From Halobacteriovorax sp. (GTDB lineage: Bacteria; Bdellovibrionota; Bacteriovoracia; Bacteriovoracales; Bacteriovoracaceae), in the NCBI GenBank assembly GCA_002686115.1, contig NZAF01000119.1:1-10100 (forward strand): DNA of 10,100 bases, read 5' to 3'. Below are positions 1 to 6,550 of the stretch, piece after piece. The notes beneath the pieces are model-generated. The model was not told the origin of the DNA and did not search any database. It worked only from the letters and a program-made list of their open reading frames with translations. How positions within the stretch are numbered: position 1 is the stretch's first letter; every line of letters starts with the position of its first letter. The translations under genes were made by a program, and so were the position numbers.

Positions 1-211
1 CTTTTGAGATATCACCACCATTATTTATAGCTTTTTCTAATTCCCCTCTTACTGATGCTGGAATTCCTTTAGCATCTGAAAAGTGAAATACGTTTTGCCC
101 ATAATAGTCTGTAATTCTTTGATAATTACCGTGACTATCAGTTGGTCTTTCAAAATTGCGGTATTCTCTGTTAATAGCTGTGTGTTTAGCTAAATCTACG
201 GTGCTGTCCAT
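1..211 (-). CDS. Type III glutamine synthetase, N-terminal fragment (cut by window edge)
   Basis: The first 70 codons of a minus-strand gene that continues past base 1. Residues 33-45 read ITDYYGQNVFHFS. They are followed by a helix-like stretch (about 51-63) and then NGGDISK. This order matches the N-terminal domain of type III glutamine synthetases (GlnN/GSIII), which begins with a (I/L)SDYYxxxVF motif and then a (A/V)xExGxxIS-like turn. Members of that family make glutamine from glutamate, ammonia and ATP as large cytoplasmic oligomers of roughly 700-residue subunits. The start is supported by an AAGGAA ribosome site just upstream and by a sigma-70 promoter at 247-276. No catalytic residues fall inside the visible part, so the family call rests on the N-terminal signature alone. 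Confidence 0.72.
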   Translation of the reverse strand, partial: MDSTVDLAKHTAINREYRNFERPTDSHGNYQRITDYYGQNVFHFSDAKGIPASVRGELEKAINNGGDISK

Positions 212-246
212 TGCGTTTCCTTTTGCGAAAAAGTTTATGTCGCCAT

Positions 247-276
247 ATTATAAACAATGGAAAAGAAACGTGTCTA
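247..276 (-). promoter_or_regulatory. Sigma-70-type promoter for the glutamine synthetase gene
   Basis: On the minus strand a TAGACA box (271-276, five of six matches to TTGACA) is separated by 18 bases from a perfect TATAAT (247-252). Transcription would start near 240, giving a leader of about 29 bases with an AAGGAA ribosome site. The -35 box begins just three bases beyond the stop codon of the mini-protein gene, so the synthetase can be transcribed independently of it. This is the best promoter match in the window. Confidence 0.6.
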
Positions 277-278
277 GA

Positions 279-428
279 TTATTTCAATGATTTTGCTTGA
301 GAAATAGCATCAGAATTATAGAAATTGAAATTATCTTCAGCTCTCACCTTAGATAAACAAAGCATAAAAGCTGCAGAAAGAACAAACATAACTTTTACTA
401 TGACAGCTATTAAATCGTGCGGTAACAT
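279..428 (-). CDS. Small secreted protein (49 aa), unknown function
   Basis: A 49-codon minus-strand reading frame in what otherwise looks like an intergenic gap. A GGAG ribosome site (434-437) sits five bases before the ATG. The N-terminus MLPHDLIAVIVKVMFVLSAA has one early lysine in a hydrophobic run that continues to about residue 25. A VRA|ED signal-peptidase-like site follows at residue 30. The predicted mature peptide is only about 19 residues, polar and ending in SLK. The single cysteine (C24) is not in a lipobox context, so a lipoprotein is unlikely. It lies 67 bases upstream of, and in the same direction as, the glutamine synthetase gene and is divergent from the phosphopantetheinyl transferase gene. 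I do not recognise a family. The ribosome site plus signal peptide make it more likely real than chance. Confidence 0.55.
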   Translation of the reverse strand: MLPHDLIAVIVKVMFVLSAAFMLCLSKVRAEDNFNFYNSDAISQAKSLK

Positions 429-437
429 CTCAACTCC

Positions 438-455
438 TATAATATTAACATAATA
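438..455. promoter_or_regulatory. Overlapping divergent -10 elements
   Basis: On the plus strand a perfect TATAAT (438-443) ends 11 bases before the ATG at 455, so transcription would start at or just before that codon. On the minus strand a TATTAT (450-455) is placed to serve the 49-residue secreted protein and overlaps the first base of the opposite gene. No convincing -35 box is seen for either direction. The two -10 sites lie within 18 bases, so polymerase binding to one would likely exclude the other. Confidence 0.4.
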
Positions 456-1036
456 TGTCAGATGTGATGCAATTAGTAAATAAAAAAATAGACCTTGAAT
501 TTTCTACTTACTGCGAAGTTCCTGATGACTTTATGCCTGATCTAAAGCCTTATTCTCGTGCTGCAAGACATGCTTTAAAAAAGATGTTAAAAGAACCCGA
601 GGCGCACAGCATCAATGTCGTAAACCACCTACATCTAAAGAGTGATCCCAATATATTAGTGAGTCTTAGCCATACAAAAGATATGACAATGGCAGCAATT
701 GGCTCTTCAAAGGACTTTAAAAGCATTGGTGTTGATATTGAGAATTCAAAACGAATTGTTAAACCTGGAATCGAGAAGTTCTTTATTAATGCGCATGATG
801 AAATTTTGGCCAACCAAAAAGATTCATATTATTTAAAAATATGGTGTGCCAAAGAAGCAATCTTTAAAGCAGTGTCCCCTCTTTATCAAAAAGAGGATAA
901 TAAAGTGCTTGTTTTAAAAGACATTATCCTAAATAAAGATAAGACTTTTAATTGTTTTCACTTTAAAGGTCATTATGACTTAGTACTTAAAGACATTAAT
1001 CAAAAAACTTATCTCATTGCAATAGCAGCATTATAA
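455..1036 (+). CDS. 4'-phosphopantetheinyl transferase (Sfp/EntD-like)
   Basis: Predicted to move the 4'-phosphopantetheine arm of coenzyme A onto a serine of acyl- or peptidyl-carrier proteins in the cytoplasm. The family motifs appear in order: VSLSHT (69-74), the magnesium-binding GVDIE (92-96) and WCAKEAIFK (130-138), the W-x-x-KE-A-x-x-K signature. At 193 residues it is shorter than Sfp (about 224) but within the range of EntD/AcpT-like members. There is no Shine-Dalgarno sequence before the ATG at 455, and a -10 box sits 11 bases upstream, so the mRNA may be leaderless. A second ATG at 467 (Met5) is an alternative start. No polyketide or peptide synthetase gene is in view, so the carrier-protein substrate is unknown. 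It could serve fatty-acid ACP or a distant cluster. It ends two bases from the convergent M61 gene. Confidence 0.88.
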   Translation: MSDVMQLVNKKIDLEFSTYCEVPDDFMPDLKPYSRAARHALKKMLKEPEAHSINVVNHLHLKSDPNILVSLSHTKDMTMAAIGSSKDFKSIGVDIENSKRIVKPGIEKFFINAHDEILANQKDSYYLKIWCAKEAIFKAVSPLYQKEDNKVLVLKDIILNKDKTFNCFHFKGHYDLVLKDINQKTYLIAIAAL

Positions 1037-1038
1037 AT

Positions 1039-2754
1039 TTAAACCTTAGTTCCTCGAAGCTTCGTATGTGCTAAATCAGTATCTAATACTTTTAACATTT
1101 TAATTTTTTTAATCCCCTTAGCAGGCATAATTTTAAGAGGTGTCATATATCCAAGACGGGACACGACAAATTTATAAACAGTATTTTCATTGAGAATTTT
1201 ATCTAATGATTGATAGTCATCTTTTAAGAATCTAAAACCATTTAAGGAAATGATTTCATCCCCAGCACTTATTCCATATTTATAGGCAGCACTATCTTCA
1301 CGCACAGACTTTACAAAAACCCTCTCCCCTTTAAAAGATACATCAAAGCCTAAGTCGAGCTTTTCTTTTTCATACTCTATTTCAACACCAACTTCTTTTA
1401 GATAAGTACCAAAGTCGATATCTTCTACTGACTTTACTAGGTGTTCAAACTCTTCGGAGCAGTCCTTATTTGTAAGTTTTGTAATTAGATTAAAAACATC
1501 TTCTTCCTCTAGTCCTACTGATGGGTCTTTTTTATATAAAGACCATAACTCTCGTATGAATTCAACAATACTGATATCAAATTTTGTCAGCATTATATTA
1601 AAAACAAAAAAGACTAATCCACCTTTTAAGTAGTAACTAATTGAAGTGTTATTATGATTCTCATCTGCACGGTATAATTTTATCCAAGTATCAAAAGAAC
1701 TATCTTCAAGAGAGTGATACTTTCTTCCTGGAATAGAAAGATACTTATTAATATTATCTTTAATAAGCTCTAAATACTCCTCTAATGTTATAAAGTCTGC
1801 TCTGAAGATAAAGAGTTGATCCATGAAGCTTGTAAGCCCCTCAGTTAACCAATGCATACGTGTATAAGCTTCATTTCTATAATCAAACGGACCAAGCTCT
1901 TTAGGTCTTATTCTCTTCACATTCCACAGATGAAAATATTCATGGGCCACTAGTTCAAGCCATCCATGATAATCCTTTTTATCATTCATCTTATAACTAT
2001 CGTATTGAAGAACTGTTGAATCTAAATGCTCAAGTCCTCCGTAAAGCTTTGGGCAAAAATGAGACAGAAAGAGATAACGTTCATATGGAAGTTCACCAAC
2101 TGTACGAGCGATATGTTCAACAATTTTCTTTATATCTTTTTTAAATCTAGTCTGATCACCTAAAAAGCCTCCATAAGTGGCCAGTTCATGAGGTTTTCCA
2201 TCATACATAAACCCATCTGTTTCATGATTTCCTATTTCAATCGGAGTATCGATGAAGGTATCGTAGTCACTGGCTTCATATAAGAAGACTTCTCTTTTTG
2301 TTGAAATATCTTTTAAAGTTGTCGTAACCTTCGACCAATTTGGATTCATTTCAATCTCTAAAACAATTTTCCCCTTTGCTCCGATGGCAGACATAAAAAC
2401 ACTTGGGCCATGAATGAATGCATGAGAAAGATCAACATGAGAAGTCCTCACTGTTAGTTCATGACAATAAATTTGATACTTAACAATAATGTGATCATTT
2501 ATTTGATCATCAATTTGTGTATTAACTCTCCATGTTTCTTTACTAATTTTATCAACAAAGAGTCTTTGACCTTTTGAATTTTCCACGTGAACAAATTTTA
2601 CATTCTTTGCGTATTCTCGCATTAAATATGAACCTGGGGACCAACTTGGTATAAATAAGTCAAGATTTTTATCAGATATATTTTTAATGTCCATCGTCAC
2701 ACAGATATAATGTGACTCGGGGTTTGGTATAGACAGCTTATAAGAAATTTCCAT
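1039..2754 (-). CDS. M61 family metallopeptidase (glycyl aminopeptidase-like) with PDZ domain
   Basis: A 571-residue zinc peptidase. Residues 1-170 fit the beta-rich M61 N-terminal domain, including PSWSPGSYLMREYAKNV. The catalytic region has the family's GGLEH (239-243), the zinc motif HEYFH (271-275, glutamate 272 as general base) continuing LWNVKRIRP, and the third zinc ligand E305 in WLTEG. A PDZ domain follows at about 470-535 (VFVKSVREDSAAYKYGISAGDEI). This is the full order known for M61 enzymes, which cleave N-terminal glycine or alanine or act as endopeptidases. No signal peptide is present, so a cytoplasmic location is inferred. The start has a GGAGA ribosome site (2761-2765) six bases upstream. 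It is divergent from the IscA-like/LysR pair across 90 bases that contain a LysR-type dyad. Confidence 0.9.
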   Translation of the reverse strand: MEISYKLSIPNPESHYICVTMDIKNISDKNLDLFIPSWSPGSYLMREYAKNVKFVHVENSKGQRLFVDKISKETWRVNTQIDDQINDHIIVKYQIYCHELTVRTSHVDLSHAFIHGPSVFMSAIGAKGKIVLEIEMNPNWSKVTTTLKDISTKREVFLYEASDYDTFIDTPIEIGNHETDGFMYDGKPHELATYGGFLGDQTRFKKDIKKIVEHIARTVGELPYERYLFLSHFCPKLYGGLEHLDSTVLQYDSYKMNDKKDYHGWLELVAHEYFHLWNVKRIRPKELGPFDYRNEAYTRMHWLTEGLTSFMDQLFIFRADFITLEEYLELIKDNINKYLSIPGRKYHSLEDSSFDTWIKLYRADENHNNTSISYYLKGGLVFFVFNIMLTKFDISIVEFIRELWSLYKKDPSVGLEEEDVFNLITKLTNKDCSEEFEHLVKSVEDIDFGTYLKEVGVEIEYEKEKLDLGFDVSFKGERVFVKSVREDSAAYKYGISAGDEIISLNGFRFLKDDYQSLDKILNENTVYKFVVSRLGYMTPLKIMPAKGIKKIKMLKVLDTDLAHTKLRGTKV

Positions 2755-2783
2755 TAAAATTCTCCAATTTTTTTAGAAAAATA

Positions 2784-2798
2784 CTTGAAATAATCAAG
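2784..2798. promoter_or_regulatory. Candidate LysR-type operator (CTTGA-N5-TCAAG)
   Basis: A perfect dyad, CTTGA (2784-2788) and TCAAG (2794-2798) around an AATAA centre. It contains T-N11-A (T2785 to A2797), the classic LysR-family box geometry. It lies in the gap between the divergent M61 gene and the IscA-like/LysR operon, centred about 54 bases before the IscA-like start and 37 bases before the M61 start. A TATATT at 2820-2825 could be the -10 box of the operon, which would put the dyad near position -40. Binding by the LysR protein encoded at 3257-4054 is inferred from proximity and geometry only. Confidence 0.4.
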
Positions 2799-2844
2799 CA
2801 AAAAAAGGTAGTAATGCCTTATATTAACACAAAGAAACAACAAC

Positions 2845-3240
2845 ATGAAAATTGATAAAAACTGTATAACTTACCCAAAAGTATATTTTACGAATTTTGC
2901 AAAAGAGCAACTTCAGCTCATCATAGAGAACGATTTTACTCTTAAAGGTAAATACCTTAGGATTTTGATCTCTGGTAAAGGCTGTGATGGGTTTAAATAC
3001 TCTGTTGGTTTTGCAGATTTAAATGACGATGACCTAAATATAAGCGTTGAAAATGACGATAATTTTGAAGTTATCATGGACCCATTCACTGCTTTTTACC
3101 TTCAAAACACAGAAGTAGATTATGTACTTGATCTAGAGACTGGTGACGAAGGATTTGTTGTCACAAACAAAGATCAAAAGAAGTTCCACGGTAAGTTTTG
3201 GAAAAAGAATAACGACCTTGTACCCACTTTAACAAAATAA
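2845..3240 (+). CDS. IscA/ErpA-like (HesB family) protein lacking the C-terminal Cys-Gly-Cys
   Basis: A 131-residue protein with the A-type iron-sulfur carrier fold signature. VYFTNFAKEQL (13-23) resembles the first helix of the family. ISGKGCDGFKYSVGF (42-56) carries the first conserved cysteine (C47). VIMDPFTAFYLQNTEVDYV (76-94) and GDEGFVVTN (100-108) match the later strands. Canonical members then have Cys-Gly-Cys-Gly near the C-terminus. Here the same place reads KFHGKFW (113-119), leaving no C-terminal cysteine. Family members deliver Fe-S clusters to apo-proteins. This one keeps only one of three ligands, so it may bind a cluster differently, use H115, or no longer bind one. No clear Shine-Dalgarno sequence is present. 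The LysR gene follows after 16 bases, so the two are probably cotranscribed. Confidence 0.8.
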   Translation: MKIDKNCITYPKVYFTNFAKEQLQLIIENDFTLKGKYLRILISGKGCDGFKYSVGFADLNDDDLNISVENDDNFEVIMDPFTAFYLQNTEVDYVLDLETGDEGFVVTNKDQKKFHGKFWKKNNDLVPTLTK

Positions 3241-3256
3241 CGAAGAAGATACGATT

Positions 3257-4054
3257 ATGGATTATCGCTACATCAAAGCCTTCATGCTCACTGCAAGACA
3301 CTTAAGTTTTTCTAAAGCAGCAGACATTTTGAAAATTGCTCAATCTGCAGTAAGTAGACAAGTCAAACTACTTGAAGAGTCAATTGGTGAAGAACTTATT
3401 ATTAGATCAAGCAAGAAAGTTCTCTTAACGGTTAAAGGAAAAGAATTCTATGCCGCTTGTGAACACTTTGATCGTATGTGCTCAGATATCTTCCAACGTG
3501 AGGATAATAGACCTCTGAAGATTGGGATCTTGAACGGCCTATTAAAGACTTGGTTTAATCCTATACTTATAAAATACTATAAAAAATTTAATCGTGACCT
3601 TCAAATCCATGTCGCTGATCAGCCAGAGCTTCAAAAAGGAATAGAACAAGGTAAGTACGATATCATTTTCTCAACTGATAATTTTCAATCTGAACTTGTA
3701 AGTAGCTTAAAACTTTTCGATGAAAAATTAGTACTAATAAGTAAGGAAGAAGTTAACAAGAAAAAACTCCATGAGTATAGATGGATTGTTTTTTCTGATA
3801 CAGATAACTTATATAAAATTAGTAAAAGACCAAGTGACAATGTCGTAGTTGTCGAATCTCTATCTTCAATTGTTAATCTTGTAAAAAATGGAATTGGTAT
3901 TGCTGTTATACCTGATCACGTTTTAAAGAAAACAGATAATCTCGTTGTACAAGAAGTCCAAGCACTTAAAAGCCCGGGCATTTATATGACAACTCTTAAT
4001 TATAAGAATCAGCCTAGCTTTCTAAAAGAAATTTTAAGCGTTATTAATAAGTAA
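3257..4054 (+). CDS. LysR-family transcriptional regulator (short)
   Basis: A 265-residue DNA-binding regulator. The winged helix-turn-helix covers about residues 2-60. Its typical LysR core is FSKAADILKIAQSAVSRQVK (18-37), followed by LLEESIGEELIIR and LTVKGKEF. A linker helix leads to a periplasmic-binding-protein-like effector domain from about residue 86 (LKIGILNG) to the end, with a VKNGIGIAVIPDHVL stretch typical of the second lobe. Family members usually have 290-330 residues, so the effector domain is compact; the ligand is unknown. Only a weak purine-rich ribosome site precedes the ATG, 16 bases after the IscA-like gene. LysR regulators often act on themselves and on a neighbouring divergent gene. 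The dyad at 2784-2798 fits such a site. It ends exactly where the convergent gene's stop codon begins. Confidence 0.9.
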   Translation: MDYRYIKAFMLTARHLSFSKAADILKIAQSAVSRQVKLLEESIGEELIIRSSKKVLLTVKGKEFYAACEHFDRMCSDIFQREDNRPLKIGILNGLLKTWFNPILIKYYKKFNRDLQIHVADQPELQKGIEQGKYDIIFSTDNFQSELVSSLKLFDEKLVLISKEEVNKKKLHEYRWIVFSDTDNLYKISKRPSDNVVVVESLSSIVNLVKNGIGIAVIPDHVLKKTDNLVVQEVQALKSPGIYMTTLNYKNQPSFLKEILSVINK

Positions 4055-4585
4055 TTATTCAAAAAGATGAACGTAATTATTTCTTTTAACGTCTATACTC
4101 TTAACACCAAGTGTCCCAACGTTAAAATGTAATTTTTGATCTTCAGTTATAACCTGACCTTCATATGAAATCATATATTCTTCATTTGAAACACGTACCA
4201 CTTCAATTTCTTTTGTGAAGTATGAGCGCCAAAGACAGTTCTTAACGACATTTAATTTAATAATGGCCTTAGAGCTTGGATCTAAGTGAGTTGACTTCAC
4301 ATTAACGACATTACTGCAATTTGATCTCTCAACAACAACCACTCCATTCTTTAGTCTATGAATTGGAAATTCCATATGCATAGAAGGGTCTTTAATTTTT
4401 TCGCCTTTCTTATCAAATTCTCTCTTATACATACCATGAGCGATATTTGTATTTTTATCTAACATTAGACCTATACGGTATATATTTGGATCATCAGAGC
4501 TTGTAATTGTTAGAAGATTTATCTCCTTTGCATTCGCAAAAGCAAAAGATAAAAAAGCTAAAGTCAAAATTAATAATCTATTCAT
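4055..4585 (-). CDS. Secreted/periplasmic protein of unknown function (176 aa)
   Basis: The N-terminus MNRLLILTLAFLSFAFANA followed by KEIN is a clear Sec signal peptide, with likely cleavage after ANA at residue 19. The mature protein of about 157 residues is rich in alternating strands (IYRIGLML, VVVVERS, KAIIKLNVV, YMISYEGQVI, LHFNVGTLGV), suggesting a small beta-sandwich or barrel. Two cysteines (C90 and C117) are the only ones and could form a disulfide in the periplasm. No lipobox or catalytic motif is seen and I do not recognise a family. The ribosome site GGGAG overlaps the 3' arm of a hairpin (4595-4611). The gene's stop codon directly abuts that of the convergent LysR gene. Confidence 0.8.
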   Translation of the reverse strand: MNRLLILTLAFLSFAFANAKEINLLTITSSDDPNIYRIGLMLDKNTNIAHGMYKREFDKKGEKIKDPSMHMEFPIHRLKNGVVVVERSNCSNVVNVKSTHLDPSSKAIIKLNVVKNCLWRSYFTKEIEVVRVSNEEYMISYEGQVITEDQKLHFNVGTLGVKSIDVKRNNYVHLFE

Positions 4586-4594
4586 ATACTTTCT

Positions 4595-4611
4595 CCCATC
4601 CTCTCGATGGG
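4595..4611 (-). promoter_or_regulatory. Hairpin overlapping the ribosome site of the periplasmic-protein gene
   Basis: In the minus-strand mRNA, CCCATC and GATGGG form a perfect six-pair stem with a five-base GAGAG loop. The last three G of the 3' arm are also the start of the GGGAGAAAG Shine-Dalgarno region. That region lies nine bases before the ATG counted from the end of the stem (4595) to 4585. The stem would partly hide the ribosome site, which could lower or regulate translation. It might simply be a stable 5' end. Confidence 0.35.
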
Positions 4612-4613
4612 CA

Positions 4614-4641
4614 AATGTAACATATGAGCATAAAATGACAA
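4614..4641 (-). promoter_or_regulatory. Possible promoter for the periplasmic-protein gene
   Basis: On the minus strand TTGTCA (4636-4641, five of six) is followed after 16 bases by TACATT (4614-4619, four of six). The predicted start of transcription would fall at about 4607, inside or at the edge of the hairpin at 4595-4611. If it does, only a partial stem would be in the mRNA. The match is modest. Confidence 0.3.
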
Positions 4642-4672
4642 ATAGCTATGAATCTTTTTTAGTGACCTATCT

Positions 4673-4691
4673 GGCGTCTTACAGACACGCC
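4673..4691 (-). other. GC-rich hairpin after the DUF6178 gene
   Basis: GGCGT (4673-4677) and ACGCC (4687-4691) are inverted repeats in otherwise AT-rich DNA. An alternative fold pairs GTCT with AGAC around a three-base loop and GGC with GCC. It starts six bases past the stop codon of the minus-strand DUF6178 gene. No run of U follows on that strand, so it is not a standard intrinsic terminator. It may protect the 3' end or help a factor-dependent stop. Confidence 0.3.
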
Positions 4692-4696
4692 CCTAA

Positions 4697-6385
4697 CTAA
4701 CTTAAATTATTGAGAACTATGGGACCGCCAATATGTTTAAATTCATGATCTTCAAGACTCTCCATCTGATAACCATTCATTTGATCAGCGATGATTTGAA
4801 GTAAATAGCCTTCTATATTATTAACTTCACTAAGACCAAATTTATCAACAAAAGACTTTGCCATAGGTCTTAACTTATCACTATTTAATTTATCTAACTC
4901 AAAGTAATTACCATAAAATTCTTTATATTCCTTAGTGGTGATTCCCATCTTTGGAGAATTTTGATCATTCTTACCAAGGGTAAAATTAATGAGTAGTGAA
5001 ATCAAAATAGCTTCAAGGTCGATTGACTCGCTATCATAGTTTAAATAATAGTCATCATTAATCTGTCCCTCGGCCAATAAACTCATAAGATTAGATTTAA
5101 ATGTTGAAATAAAAGGTAGGAAAGTCACAAGAGTTTCACTAACTTCATTTAGCTTATTGTAAGAGCTCAGTGAAATGACAGGCTCCATATGCCCATTATC
5201 AAATGCCTTTACCTCTTCACTAAAGAGACCGTCTAAGAAGCTTTCAAAATGATTCCCTAGAAATTTATCTTCAGGTCCATCTAATTCAAAAGATGCTAGC
5301 TCTTTTTTCACTCTTTTTTGAATGATAGCAACTAACGACGTACCAACTTTATATAACTCTACAAAATCAAAGTAATCAAAGACAGATTCTTCAGAACTAA
5401 AACTTCTCTTATTCATGACATAGTCAAAACCAAGTTCAAGAGTATTTCTGACCCCTTTTCCAATTCTTGTCATTGTAAGAGCACCGTCTTTTAGAGCATT
5501 ATGATTTTCAAGATTTGCATTTATTAGTCTGATAAAATTAAAATGAAGAAAGTCGTATCGTTTTTCATCTTCGATTTTAATAAGTTCTTTAGAAATATTT
5601 AAATCCTTCTCTTCAAAAGCAATAAGAGAGTTAGCGTGAAGTGTCTGAACTTTTTCTTTTTCATCTATATCTGTAGAAAGCTTCGTTTGATTTTTAATAA
5701 AAAGATCAACATGACCTAGACTTGGTAGAGAGTTCGTAATCTGTAGGGCATCTATATAATCTACAAAGCCAAAATGTCTAAGTCTCTCTTTTTTACGAGC
5801 ATATTCAGCTTCAGACTGATTCATAAAGCCATCTGAAACAATTGTGAAAAGATACTGATAAGCTTTTTCAACACCAAGGTCGGTATACAAGTCTTTAATT
5901 AGTTGTTTAACCTCATCAACAATATCACATTCATCATCGTATTCAACGAGTAAGAGATTATCTTCAGTCAAGAAATAGTAATCGTGGTCTGGATATAAAG
6001 GGTCTTCGACATCAAAAGTCCAAATATTAAATCTTCCTTTAAGAAAAAGCGCAAGCTCAGAACTTTTTGAAAACTCAAGACGAAGACTTTCATCTGGAGA
6101 CTTAGAAATTGTCTTCACCATATCTGTAAAACTATGAATATCAAGGATATCTTTTTTCCAAAGGTCTAGGTCATAGAAGACCTCTCTTTGTTCTTTAGAT
6201 AAAAGAGACATCGCATGAGATTTAATTTCAATTGGAAGGTTTTTAAAAGTTGTATAAAGAGGTTGAACAGGTAGATTCTCCAAGCTTTTTCTTTCTTTTA
6301 TAAAATTCTCTATGACTTCTAAGGAAGTATAAGCTTTAGACTCTTTAAGAATAAGATTAATGACATCAACATTTTTTTTCGACAT
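4697..6385 (-). CDS. DUF6178 family protein
   Basis: A 562-residue soluble protein with no signal peptide or membrane segment. Recognised from DUF6178 landmarks: LPVQPLYTTFKNL (38-50), then KEQREVFYDLDLWKKD (64-79), YPDHDYYFLTEDNLLLVEY (131-149), and EAEYARKKERLRHFGFVDY (192-210) followed by DALQI. The family is described from deltaproteobacteria-type genomes and has no known function. The remaining 350 residues are mostly helical and acidic and carry no motif I can name. A GGTG ribosome site lies five bases before the ATG. It is divergent from the large secreted protein across a 210-base control region, which suggests possible co-regulation. Family assignment comes from recalled motif order. 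Confidence 0.75.
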   Translation of the reverse strand: MSKKNVDVINLILKESKAYTSLEVIENFIKERKSLENLPVQPLYTTFKNLPIEIKSHAMSLLSKEQREVFYDLDLWKKDILDIHSFTDMVKTISKSPDESLRLEFSKSSELALFLKGRFNIWTFDVEDPLYPDHDYYFLTEDNLLLVEYDDECDIVDEVKQLIKDLYTDLGVEKAYQYLFTIVSDGFMNQSEAEYARKKERLRHFGFVDYIDALQITNSLPSLGHVDLFIKNQTKLSTDIDEKEKVQTLHANSLIAFEEKDLNISKELIKIEDEKRYDFLHFNFIRLINANLENHNALKDGALTMTRIGKGVRNTLELGFDYVMNKRSFSSEESVFDYFDFVELYKVGTSLVAIIQKRVKKELASFELDGPEDKFLGNHFESFLDGLFSEEVKAFDNGHMEPVISLSSYNKLNEVSETLVTFLPFISTFKSNLMSLLAEGQINDDYYLNYDSESIDLEAILISLLINFTLGKNDQNSPKMGITTKEYKEFYGNYFELDKLNSDKLRPMAKSFVDKFGLSEVNNIEGYLLQIIADQMNGYQMESLEDHEFKHIGGPIVLNNLS

Positions 6386-6421
6386 ATTTTCACCAATTGT
6401 GCAGAACTATTTTGATTTGAC

Positions 6422-6450
6422 TTTATATAAAAATAACAAGCTTGTGTATA
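6422..6450 (-). promoter_or_regulatory. Probable promoter for the DUF6178 gene
   Basis: On the minus strand TATACA (6445-6450, four of six) and TATAAA (6422-6427, five of six) are spaced by 17 bases. Transcription would begin near 6415, giving a leader of about 30 bases. The dyad at 6450-6462 touches the upstream edge of the -35 box. Confidence 0.4.
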
Positions 6451-6462
6451 GGGCGAAGCCCT
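6450..6462. promoter_or_regulatory. Compact dyad AGGGC-GAA-GCCCT
   Basis: Perfect five-base arms around a three-base centre, forming a GC-rich island in a very AT-rich gap. It abuts the -35 box of the DUF6178 promoter, which suits an operator. As RNA it would form a tight triloop hairpin on either strand. There is no adjacent gene end, so a terminator role is unlikely. Confidence 0.35.
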
Positions 6463-6477
6463 TAAAATATATAAAAT

Positions 6478-6499
6478 GGCATGTAATTAAGGCATGTAA
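6478..6499. repeat. Direct repeat GGCATGTAA x2, 13-base period
   Basis: GGCATGTAA occurs at 6478-6486 and again at 6491-6499, separated by TTAA. The pair lies midway between the two divergent promoters of the 210-base gap. Tandem nine-base units can be binding sites of an activator or repressor, but the 13-base period is not a whole helical turn. Chance similarity in AT-rich DNA is possible. Confidence 0.35.
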
Positions 6500-6550
6500 A
6501 TTTAAACACTTAGCTCATAACCTACTGATTTCATAAAGAATTCACTTTTT

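Noticed and set aside
550..813. Minus-strand open frame of 87 codons inside the phosphopantetheinyl transferase gene
   Set aside because: It lies wholly within a gene with clear family motifs, and its product has no recognisable domain; it is a shadow frame. The same holds for the minus-strand frames at 6610-6825, 7611-7808 and 9101-9322 inside the large secreted protein gene.
1055..1064. Palindrome CGAAGCTTCG just inside the 3' end of the M61 gene
   Set aside because: A ten-base palindrome with no loop and no following T-run; explained as coding sequence and not a terminator.
4673..4691. Intrinsic terminator for the DUF6178 gene
   Set aside because: The hairpin is real, but the minus strand downstream has a run of A rather than U, so it is listed only as a hairpin.
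6417..6452. Plus-strand promoter starting at TTGACT (6417-6422)
   Set aside because: No -10-like box at 16-18 bases; the nearest TATAGG is 24 bases away and no plus-strand gene starts nearby.
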